From Tigriopus japonicus (taxonomy: Eukaryota; Arthropoda; Copepoda; Harpacticoida; Harpacticidae): a DNA stretch of 64,000 bases. Location: the NCBI GenBank assembly GCA_010645155.1, contig CM021322.1, positions 1,132,705 through 1,196,704 of the forward strand, read 5' to 3'. The translations under genes were made by a program, and so were the position numbers. Positions 44,572 to 55,600 of this stretch are shown one piece after another (positions within the stretch are counted from its first letter, which is position 1; every line of letters starts with the position of its first letter). The notes under the pieces were generated by a model that saw only the letters and a program-made list of their open reading frames with translations, was not told the origin of the DNA and made no database searches.

Positions 44572-45809
44572 GAGCCAGTGGTGTCTGAACTGACCGAACT
44601 GAAAAAACCCTCAAGATTTTTTTTGTTATAGTGTATATGAGCGCATGATTCAGGCGCCATGACATATTGAGCAAAGCCTAACCGTTGACATATGAAACAT
44701 GTTCCTTGTCAAACGTCACTTTTGGAAAATAACAATGTACCTGTCAATAAAGATGAAGGCGCAATAGGAGATAAGACACGGGCATCTAGAATTTCACGTT
44801 CTTGGATAAGGACAAGGCTCAAATTGAGGTCCTAAGCCCTCAAAAATGAGCCTTTGGACAGGGCTTAATCGTACGATGCAATCTACAACAATCATTACTA
44901 CATCTATGAGATTGTTCATTGATGGCTACCTTAGTAAATCTACACTAAAAGAAATAATATTTGCCAAATTTGCACTAAAGTATCCTATTTCTGCCAAATT
45001 CACTAAAAAAGTTAGCAAAAATAGCACTTAGGGGCCTTCTTGAGTGACCTTTAATGCGCTTTGAAAGGGACCCTGACCTGAGACGAAAGTTGAGACCGAC
45101 AATAAAACTACAAGCAGTTGACAAACCATCAATTTATAGGCACACCTAATCAACTTTGATATTCGGATTGACCTATGGGATTAATAAAGATAAGTAATGA
45201 TCCAAAAAAGCTCAAATCGTACAATCCAAATTGCATATAAAAAAAACAGAAATAACTCGGGCCGCCGTTTTTTGACTCTCAGAGGTCAAAACTTAAAGCC
45301 TTTTGATAAATCAGTAACTCTTCACGTAAGAAATTAAGCAAACGTCAGGCACAATTGGAGTTACCAACCGAATCTCGTTTTCAAAAAAATCTTGGGTTTT
45401 CGGATGAACCTAGTTCTCCGCGGGAAACCTTCACCACTTTTCTTAGCTTTCCGTTGTACCCCGTTGTAACCCAAAAACGTCCTACCCAACCCCACGCAAT
45501 TCATCGATTCGAAATCAGCCCGTGAGGAGTTCATCCGCGTTTAAATTACCCTCTCTATTGAGTCCAACATCAGCTTCGAGCGTCAACATTGGCCCAAAAG
45601 CAAGCGAGCAAGCAAGGAACCCAGAATGAAATGGAGCGAAGGGAAGGGAGGCATGTCAACAAACACGTGAACATCCATCCATCCATGCTCCTTCACTCTT
45701 CTTCTTTTCCTCCTCCCTCTCTCGCTTGTCATACATTCCTCCCGCCACTGAAATTCATGACCGGTGCTTAGAATCCGGACCGACACGCAATCCATCTATT
45801 GTGGTCATC
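44572..45809. other. Spacer between the two OXA1L genes
   Basis: About 1.25 kb without a supported gene. It holds the promoter of copy B. Shadowed frames near 45583-45795 reflect a CT/AG-rich stretch. Confidence 0.4.
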
Positions 45810-48800
45810 ATGTGGCTGTCTAGAATGGGGGGTCCGGTCCACCGGCATCTGCTCCGATCGCGCATCTTGACCAACCGGGTTCGAACTCCTTCAAAATAGC
45901 CCTTAGCACCCGCCTGAATCGAACCGCAACCCTCCCCTCTTCATTTTTAGGCCGCCCTGATCCCATCGGAGAGGTTATTAGGCCTCGGGGTATCGAGTCC
46001 GTCTCCGCCGAGTTTTTCCCCTTTAACCGTGTCCGCGCCGACGCCGATCGGGTGTCGCAATTTCTCGACCAGTCTTATTCAGCGGGATTCAGCCTCGGTG
46101 ATCGAGGCCGTGAATCACACGCCCGAGGCCACGGAGGGCGCCACCAGTGCGGCGACGGCCGCGACCTCGAAAGTGGCGGCTACCAGTCTCGATGGCAAAG
46201 AGGAATTGACGTTAGACTTCATTCCCGAGCCGCCCACGCCTCTAGCCGAAGGCGGGGCTTTACCCGATGGGGTGGAACCCACTTTGGAGAGCTTAGGTTT
46301 GGCCTCGTGGTGGCCTCCGGGACGATTTCAGTACCTCCTGGAACTCTTTCACGTGAATTTGGATGTGCCATGGTGGGTGGCCATTGTAGCGGGTAAGACG
46401 GTGTACGAGACATCAAGATCACTTAATTGAATAAAAGGGGTTCATGACGACCACGATCGAGGCAATTTACCCGAGAATGATGTCACGATATATGTACTGT
46501 ACATCTTAAGAATACCGCTTAGACAATGGAGTATGTTTGGGGTGAGACAGACCTCTCATTGTACCCTACCACCAGTTTTGAGGTACGGTATAGAAGTAAT
46601 GCAGCATATGTCATAAAGTTTAGGTCATTGGGTCACGGGCAACATAAAACTAGAGCCGAACAACGGGCAAATTAGGCCAGCCCATCAGTCAGCCCATCCA
46701 AAAATCCTGATGAATTTGGGTTGGGATAATCCCGCCGACCCACCCTGGTAGCATCCAGTTGCGTACATCGAGAATGTACTGTAATCGACGTACAACGAGA
46801 AAGAACTAATAATTGATAGTCACCTTTTGGCATGTTTTCAATGACATAACATCGATGTTTTCTTACCTAATTGACATAACTATAACAAATGTAGTATTGC
46901 TTCCACTCTGGCTCAAAATTGGTGTTAAAGAACCGCAAATTTCCAATTTAGGGTGTATACACAGCATGTTCCACGACAGTACTTTTAGCTGTATTTTTAT
47001 AATTCGTCCTTGTGGGTAATTAAGTGGTTCTTAATTGACAACAAAGATGAAGGGCAGAGTTTTTTTTCATATTGCAAGCTGAAGTAACTAAATTCTGGTG
47101 AACCGTGATCCAGCAGGTTTAGAAATCCATGGATGACCGATGTAAAATTTCTTTGTTTAGTCACGGTATCGCTACGTATTGTGCTCTTTCCTGTGGTGGT
47201 GAGTGCCCGTAAAGCGGCCATTGACCTCAATAACAAGATGCCCGGCATGGTGGCTTTACAAGCCGAATTGGGCGAGGCTCGCAAACGCGGAGACATGTAT
47301 GAAACGCAACGCATCTCCATGGATTTACAGAAATACATGAAGGACAACGAGGTTAAGCCTTGGAAGAGTCTCACGCCCATGTTCGTCCAGGTGGGTTTTG
47401 AAGTTGATTATGAATGATATAGCTAGCGTCCACTGACAATCTGGCTTGTTTAGGCGCCAATTTTTGTCTCGATGTTCATGGGACTGCGCAACATGAGCAC
47501 GTTGCCCGTGGAATCCATGGAAACCGGTGGAATTTTGTGGTTTACCGATCTGACCGTCCCCGATCCGTATTATGTTCTACCCGTGGTCACGGCAGCCTCC
47601 GTGTTTTTGCAGTTGAAAGTGGCCGCTGATGGGATGTCCAATCGAAATTTGGGCTACTGGGGAAAGTTCTTCATGAACGGATTTCCCCTTCTTATTTTGC
47701 CTTTGAGCGTTAACATGCCTTCGGTGATGAAGCGAACCTCCGAATTCACCATAAAAGCCGTTTGATTTCATTTTCCATATTTCTAGGCCATTACTTTTTA
47801 CTGGGCTACCACGAACATATTCTCCATTATGCAAGCGGGTATGTTAAGGATTCCCGCTGTCCAGAAGGCCTTGAAATTCCCCGCCAAACGAGTTCAGCCA
47901 GCGTCAACGACACCCAAAAACAAAAAAGGATTTGTGGCCAATGTCAGGGAAAGTAAGTTCAACCAAAATGATCTGGATCTCCACCCAAAATTATTGGATT
48001 GCTATGGGTGCAGATTTCAGGCAAATAAACTTTTGTGCTCAAAAAGAGGTATCACGGTGTTCCGAATGGCTTCTTAGGTTTCAATCAAAATACCCAAAGA
48101 CATCATGGCACTTTTTGGACCCACAATTCAATGGGAAACAACTTTACTTTTATTGTATTTTATAAGTTTAGGCTCAGGGAAAAGTTATATACCTAAAAAC
48201 CTATTAATTATAACATTTTTTGAAAAACTATTTAACCGATATTTAGAGACCATTTAGTTACCATACGAATTGAAATTAAATAAAAATTCATTCAGCAACA
48301 GCTGAGTTATTTGACTTTGGTCCATTTTTGACCCCCAAAAAGCCGAAAAAACGCTACAATTATACGAAAAAACATATTCTCAAAGATTTCATATTCCTTT
48401 TCAATATTGCAAAAATAAATAAGAAAAATCGAGTTTTGGAGCTTACGTCAAAATAGCTCCGAAATACTTAAAATATCACTTAAAATGCACTTAAACAAGA
48501 TTTTTGAAAAGCATATTTCATAACTATTTAGAGTTCGCTATGATGGGTGTTCTGCCAAAATTACAAATAAATATGTCAAACAGATTCATATTCAAATTTA
48601 TGAATTCTAGAAGGACCATGTTCAAAATGGAGAAAAATCGAAACATGAAACATGAACCGGTTTTTTTTTCAAAACTTTTAAGTATTACCTAACTTTGAGT
48701 TTCTTTACTACTGCAAAACATTTTTGTCGCAAAATGTATTTTAAGTGCCTTTTAAATGATATTTTATATTATTCTGAGCTATTTTGACATAAGCTCCAAA

Positions 48801-49518
48801 ACTTGAAAAATTTCCTTTAGTGCCATGATGTGGCACCCTGATCGAAGGAAGTCGGTTGGGCAGTAGTGAACTGACCACGTGCGAGAGAGGACCAATAAAT
48901 ACGGTTTCCTACTTCGTCTTAAAACCTTATTCGTAGGCCCGGATTCGCGTGTCTACCACAATGATGTCTTTGGGTATTTTGATTCAAACCTAAAAGCCAT
49001 TCGGAACACCGTGGTATGTTGTGTTGTTTGCTACGAGTACTTTTGTCTATTTATTTGTCTGTCTATTTATATATATTTTTTTATGCCACTTCATGAACAA
49101 TAAACCCATGCATTAGGCTAATTTTTGACCTAAACAAAACGAGACTAACAATACTTCGACATAAGAAGACACGCCCTAAAAGTTTTGCCTTACTAAGTGA
49201 GATCATCAATTTCAGACATAAAAGTAGGACTTTATTTGACATTTCCGCTGGTTTGATTGTCATATTTGGGGCTTTAAAGGCTTAGTTTGCTTGCTAGAAA
49301 TCTGCACCCCGGCCGAGAACAAGTAATTAGAAAGATGAGAGATCTTATTCATGGTATTTACTTTGATTTCTCTTTCAGCGATTGACAACTTCAAAGTTCA
49401 ATCTGAAGTGGTAAATCGTCGAGAAGTGGACGAGCTGACATTCAAAAATGCGGGAACGAAGAGACCGCGTCGAACTTACAGATTCGATCCAACGCGACCC
49501 TCGCTTCCCAATAAATAG
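45810..49518 (+). CDS. OXA1L: Mitochondrial inner membrane insertase, OXA1L copy B
   Basis: Second YidC/Oxa1 family insertase, 1.3 kb after copy A on the same strand. Exons: 45810-45878 (tentative), 45951-46392, 47161-47390, 47454-47723, 47787-47952, 49379-49518; 438 aa in frame. The N terminus is a long Arg/Ser-rich presequence with RNFSTS, then an Ala/Thr-rich linker. Core: WWPPGRFQYLLELFHVNLDVPWW, groove Arg176 (LRIVLFPVVV), QAPIFVSMFMGLRNMSTLPV, GGILWFTDLTVPDPYYVLPVV, NMPSAITFYWATTNIFS and LRIPAVQKALKFP. The C-terminal tail is basic. It keeps family consensus better than copy A. The exon 1 donor (CGG|gttcga) is weak, so the first 23 codons are provisional; the acceptor at 45951 is forced by a stop just before it. 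The last intron (1,426 bp) carries a 961-bp transposon. Confidence 0.9.
48053..49013 (+). mobile_element. Non-autonomous foldback DNA transposon (Chapaev-like?), GTAT target duplication
   Basis: The left end CACGGTGTTCCGAATGGCTT and the reverse complement of the right end agree for about 55 bp with few mismatches. Flanks are GTAT (48049-48052) and GTAT (49014-49017), a 4-bp target duplication. Inside, 48432-48500 pairs with about 48725-48810 in inverted orientation, so the unit can fold back. It has no transposase. CAC...GTG termini with 4-bp duplications are typical of the Chapaev group of CMC elements (Transib also starts CAC but duplicates 5 bp). It lies in the last intron of OXA1L copy B. 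A related copy is at 50.1 kb and a truncated one at 6.7 kb. Confidence 0.8.
49510..49515 (+). terminator. Poly(A) hexamer within the last codons of OXA1L copy B
   Basis: The final codons read AAT AAA TAG, so AATAAA overlaps the end of the coding sequence. No better hexamer is seen in the next 100 bp. If used, the 3' UTR would be only some 10-30 nt. Confidence 0.5.
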
Positions 49519-49699
49519 TCAAGTTTGTCTCTTAGATATGTTTCAATTCCTTCATAATACAAATATTAACATTGTTAATATTGGAATTGGCTTCAATTAC
49601 TCTTCATGCTCCTCCAAGACGCCCAAGAAGAGTTTTTGAATAACGAGATCGAATGACTCTGAAATGATAGAAAAAATCTCTTAATGGGGGCTGTCCAGG

Positions 49700-52600
49700 T
49701 CACTGGAAATGGATTTCATACTCTGTCTTACTGAAAAATCTAACAAACCATCTTGGTTTGGATTTCCATTTGATGAAGATCAGGTAGAAGAAAGATCCTA
49801 CAATCAAGATCATTATATCCACTCCGACCAGAACCGGAGATACATAAACGGGTAGCAAGACAAGAAAGCCACACAAGACTAGGAACACGATGGGATAGAA
49901 CAAGTGCACTTTGATGGGCCTTTCTCGATTGGGTTCTTTCCATCGTAAGTACAACAAACCAGCCACTGATATCGTCACGAAAAGCGATTCCATGAAGGAA
50001 GTGTAATTGATCAGAATGTACACATTGTCACTACTTAGCATCAAGATTGATATGAAACCCTAAAAGACAGAGACGATGGATAGATCATTCATGGCAGGAC
50101 ACGGTACTGAAAAAATCATATCTAGTTTCTATCGAAATTCCCAAACACTATGATTTATGAGTTTGTCAAAGTCAGATTTAGATTAAAAGCTAAAAACCTA
50201 AAACCTGATATTTTTAATGTCACAAAATAAAACAGAAATCCTTTTTCCTCTATGTTTTATCATAGCAGGTCAAAATAATATATATTATTTCCTAAAACAG
50301 TAAAAATACGATTTTCGAATTATGGCTTTTGAATTATGGAAAGGCCATATTAGCAGGTCCTCAATGCAAATTTTGTGAAGTTCTGTTAGGTTAAAAAAAA
50401 GATCGATTTGGTCCAATTCACCATGGTCCTTCGAAAAATACAAAGACATTTTTTTCAATTTTCATTTGAAAACCTAACCTAATGTACTGAAATCGATTGA
50501 TACATGGTTTTTCAAAAATATGTATTCTTAGAATGTGTTTAGTGCAAAAAAATGTTACTTTAACATGTTACGACAAAACATAGAATTAAAAAAATATTCT
50601 TTTTTATGATATCAAAACTATATATTAAAAAACATATATTAAAAGCTTGAGAATTTGAGTTTTCATATACCGGAACGTTTTTTCGCTTTTTTGGCCAAAA
50701 AATGAAGCAGTAACCTCAAATAACTCAGCTGCTGAACAATATATTTTTAAACAATTTCGATTCAAAAATGTGGTCTAAAAGTGTACTGACTAGATTTTCA
50801 AAAATTAGTTTTTTAAATAGGTTTTTAGGTATATAAATTTTAATCTAGACCTGACTTTGAGAAACTCACAAAATCAAAGTTGTTTCCCTTGGTTTCTTGA
50901 GTCTTAAACATATGTCATAGTGTTTGGGAATTTCCATAGAAACTTGATACTAATTTTTCAGTACCGTGAGGACGATATGGATACACAGAATGATGAGTAT
51001 CATTCTGTGTATTCGAGAGTAGAATTCTTACGAGAATGATGAGACATGGAATTGGCGTGTACGTGTAAATGTTGATGAGGGCCATCGCTGGAGGCATGTG
51101 ACCATTTCGCGCCCCGACGAAAAACACTCTGGATGCGGCAAAGATACCTCCGTTCACGGCACCGAATGTGGACAACACCACAAAGAACGGCATTATCCAA
51201 GACATGGATCCCAGAAGGCGATTCCCAAAAGTCTGAAAGTTTGATTCAAAGACTTCACCGACGAACGTCTATCTTAATCATAACCAGTGCCAGAGGTGGC
51301 CATGGTTTATTTCGCAATGCTCTCTCTAATCAATGTATTTTCATTGATGTGACGCAGTGTTTGTTTGTTTGTTTGTTTGCTTGCTTGCTTTTTTTTCTTG
51401 TTTGTTAGTTAGTTATAAAGAGTCAGTACATCACTGATAAAGGGTATTCCATGAAGGAATATTCCCGCTCCATTCCACCTTTTGGCTGCCAATGGTGTAT
51501 ATTGGTAGTTGTTTGCATTGAAAAGCGGTTCAATGCTAAATTTTGACTTCAAAGAGTTGGAAGGACGGCAGCCAACTGGGATCGAACCCAGCCATCCGCA
51601 CGACAAACCGGCACAGTACACACTACGCCATGCCTCACCCCTGAAGCTAGTGATGTGACACTGAATTGATAAAGGTTAAATTATCAAATTATGCACTTCT
51701 TTACATTAAGTACTGTACCTGAATTACCTCAAATAATTGGCTTGTACGATCGGTAGTAGCAAATGTACAAACAGCATTTAGAAATCCTTTTATGTACAGG
51801 GTGCGCCACAGAAAACCGCGCATAAACACAAGGTAGAAATAAGGTGAACTAGAGGGTTTGATGCATTTAGCCCTCTTTTTTAGGTAGATTTTTAAGGCAA
51901 ACCTACTTCAACAAAGTAATCTAAGACCTAACTTACTCATTGGAAAGAAATTTCGCCAAATAAATTCTATTTTTGCTCACAATTTTGCAATGTTTTGCAA
52001 GAAATGAGGATGAAAAATACACTGGTATGTTCATAATGATTTTCTGCAGTTTTGCCTCCTCTTTTCCAGTTTGAAATTGTCAAGATGAAAAATTTCATGT
52101 GGTTGAGCTTGGTAGATGAAAAGGACTGGATCTAAAGTTAGTCATTGCACCATATTTGTAAGAACCTGGAGATTTGAAGAGGTGCTTGGTTTTACGAGAT
52201 ATCATGCCTAAAATTTTAAACAACATTTCTTTCACTCAAATTCAATTAGCGCACCCTGTACATTTTAAAGACGGTAACATTTTTAATTACCAATTTTACT
52301 TAAAACAAATAAAATTTATTGAAAATGGAGATAGCCCATTGGGGTAACAATGAAGAGCTCTTAATGCCATAGGAGGTATTTTTATTTTTTAGGCTTTCAG
52401 TGTTATGCCATTAAAACAGGGTGTGCAGGAATAAATTGATGGTGCATTGGAAAATATACATTTTTCAATGGCATAATGGTGATGTAAATAATTACATCCT
52501 GCTGTAGAAATGATTGCCTTTCAGTTAACGTTCAAAATACAGTAAATCTTCCGTCGCCTTTAACTTCAACTCAGCAAACGATTTTCGTCACTGTTAAAGA

Positions 52601-55600
52601 CAATAATACTTAGTGCGCATCTTTATTTATGCTGTCCTAAGGAAAATGCATTAATTGCTATTTCAGAGGAAAAAGACAACCTCACTAGTTATTTTTAAGG
52701 CTTGTTTAAGCAAATACATCTTGCAAACTTCTTCAAGCGCTTTTGCATTAGCTATCTAAATACTCTCAGAGCCCTCCAATTACTGCACTTTACAAAACAG
52801 AACGAATGCATAAATGCAAGGAAATCGTATGACTTGGAAGTAGGGACGGGCATTTCGTGTTAAAAAGACGATGGACGTTATATGGAATAAAATTCCACGT
52901 TCACAGACGCGGCTCATTCTATCCAACTTGAAATCAATTGAATTCAAGTTGGAGTAACATTAGAAGTACTCCTGTAGCTGTCCTGTTAACAGGAACAAAG
53001 ACAAGGCCTATTGTGAGGTTCTGATTTGATTTCATAAGAGGTAAAGTTGTTTACGCTCAGCAATATCTTTGAAGGTGAATATGTATTCCATTTAACGCGC
53101 ATGCTCTTATTTGCACGAAACGCCCGTCTCTACTTGGAAGGCTCTCCTCAGGCGTTCAGCTGATGGCTTACAAATCAAATTCCATTTCAGCATCATACGT
53201 GAATCTGTTCACGAGAAACAACGTTTCTAAAATTGTAACAGTCGCAGTAGATATGACCGGAAACAAGAGAATCGGTTGGTCGAAAAAGCGCGCAATGGTC
53301 TTTCAAATTACTCATACTGACACAAATTTCAGTGGATCAAGTTGAAATTAAGCATGTGAGCTTTGAATAACCAGTTAGACAACTGGCTTCAATAAGAGTT
53401 CTAGGAAGAGAAATGACACTCCCAGCCAGCCCCTTGTCTTCAGTTTTGATCGCCATCACTAGCCTAAAGTTGGGCAGGATCACCATAATGTGTTCTAAAA
53501 AGAAGAGTGGCCTGACAGCCCAGGCAGAAATTGGTTGATTTTTGAATCAAATTTGTAGATGATGTGGGTTGAAAAAATAAGTTGTTTTGCAACTCCTCCA
53601 AACACTCAAATCAGATCAGATCTTGAATTAGATTACTTGGAATTGAAATATAAGGTCTCCAAAAAAGGGGGAACACCGAGGTTGAGTTCAGCCACTTTTA
53701 GCAATTGTGTGTTACTTGGCATGCATCAATAGAATGAACCCTTAGTCAGGGTGACCAAATCTTAAAACAAACAAAGTTTTGTAGAAATTGTGAAACGTAA
53801 CTGATGAAATTAGGAAATCTTTGGTGCTTTATCTTGTATCTGTTTATCTCTTGAGCACTGTGTGAGTAAATACCTCCATAAAATGTCTTGAAAATGTTTT
53901 CGTTTCTTAAGATTTTTGTAACCCTGAGCTTCAATGTATAAGCGTCAATCTTCTGGGTATTTGAATTTGGCGCCATGCCATGAGAGTGACTTGTCAGCTG
54001 AATGGAATCATAACAAAAACCCTTGATTTCGGAGTGACATTTTTCTCCCTAGAACTCTAATTTCAATAGGCTTTTCTCTGCCTGGCCCAAAATTCGAAAA
54101 ACGACTTTTGCCAGTAGCCGAGTCTAGAGGGCTAGCAGGTAAAATAAGATAAGAGAACTGTGACGTCAGCAAATCTGAGCTTGTCTGATTAGAGCAAATG
54201 TCGGTGCCATTCATTGAAATATGATTGGATGTTGTGAAAATAGCAATTGTGTTAACTAGTTGCTTTGGGTTGCAATTTCAAATTGATTCTTTCTTGCATT
54301 TTTTCTGAGATACTATTGATGACAATTCCTGGGATGCTATGCAACCCTAAAGTCATTTTCAAACTTCTAATTTGCATTTGATCTCATAAAATTTGTGTAA
54401 ATTGTTTCTTCAATTTGAAGTGGAAATATATGAAGCGTTTGTAGATATATCAGGTGGGGTGAAAAGTAACCTCCTTGACCGACAAAATGCAATGCTACTG
54501 CAAAATATGCTCATAGTGCTTTGTACTGTAGTCTTTCAAAGGAAAGGACAAAAATTTCAAAGGATCAAAAGCCCTTCATTTTGTTTTGACAACTCATTGA
54601 TGATGCCGTGTTTGGCATCATGTCGAAAATGGGCCAACACGGTTTTCGTTTTGTCATAAAACATTATTTTTTTACCAAGCAAAATGGCAAAGGCAGCAAA
54701 AGAAAAGTTTAAAAAATGTAATGAGATAAATGCTCAGTCAGATCATACCATTTAATATTAGTTTTCCCCCTTTTGTGGTCTCCAAATCTTCACTACCGAT
54801 CAAAGACGTTGTCGAAGGCCCTCGGAAACAATTACTGATGAAAATGACAAAAAGTTCACTATAGTTTTAATGTTAGCTACCAGCTCACGCACCTTCACTT
54901 TCCGGTCAGCCAGTCCAATTTCATGAACTTTTTTGACGTTTTCATCCGTAAAATCATCAGATTCATTTTCAACATGATGCCAAACACGTCAACATCAATG
55001 ACCTGTCAAAACAAAATGAAGGCCAATAATCCATTGAAATTTTAAACGAATGCCTAAATATGAATGAACTACGAGGCCCTATTAGCATATTTTGCAATAG
55101 CATTGCATTTTGTCGGTCAAGGAGGTTACTTTTCACCCCACCTAATAGGCCCCATTGTCACTCTGGGATTTTTGGGAGACAAGGAAAGGGTGTCACATTT
55201 CAAAATAGTGGAAAAAGTTTTATATAAAAATGTTCTTTAAGAGCATGTATTTGAGATGTTATATTTAAAGCTTTAGGGTTGAGGAACTGAATCAACTTTC
55301 TTTGAAGTCAACATAAAGTAGAAATTAATGAACCCACACTGTTAATGTAAATTTCTAAAATAGTATATGCAAGAAGACGCATTACTCAACACAATTGAGG
55401 TCCTCCTGACAGCAAATCGGATTTTGAGACTAAGAGAAGGGCCTAATCACACATAACTTAAATACGATAACCATTGCTATTTTCTTATTATAGTCTCTAT
55501 CCGAGGCATCCAGGTCTTCAGTGATCCTTGATATATGCTGTCAAGTGAAGCTACGTTTCGTGGCAAACTTAAATGGGCTAAAATTCTAATACTTACCACG

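Noticed and set aside
45870..45895. tRNA box B-like GGGTTCGAACTCC
   Set aside because: No box A at the right distance and no cloverleaf; it lies at the 5' end of OXA1L copy B.
47724..47765. Read-through end of OXA1L copy B exon 4 (VMKRTSEFTIKAV stop)
   Set aside because: Removing a 63-bp GT-AG intron (47724-47786) joins NMPS to AITFYW, matching the family; the read-through peptide does not.
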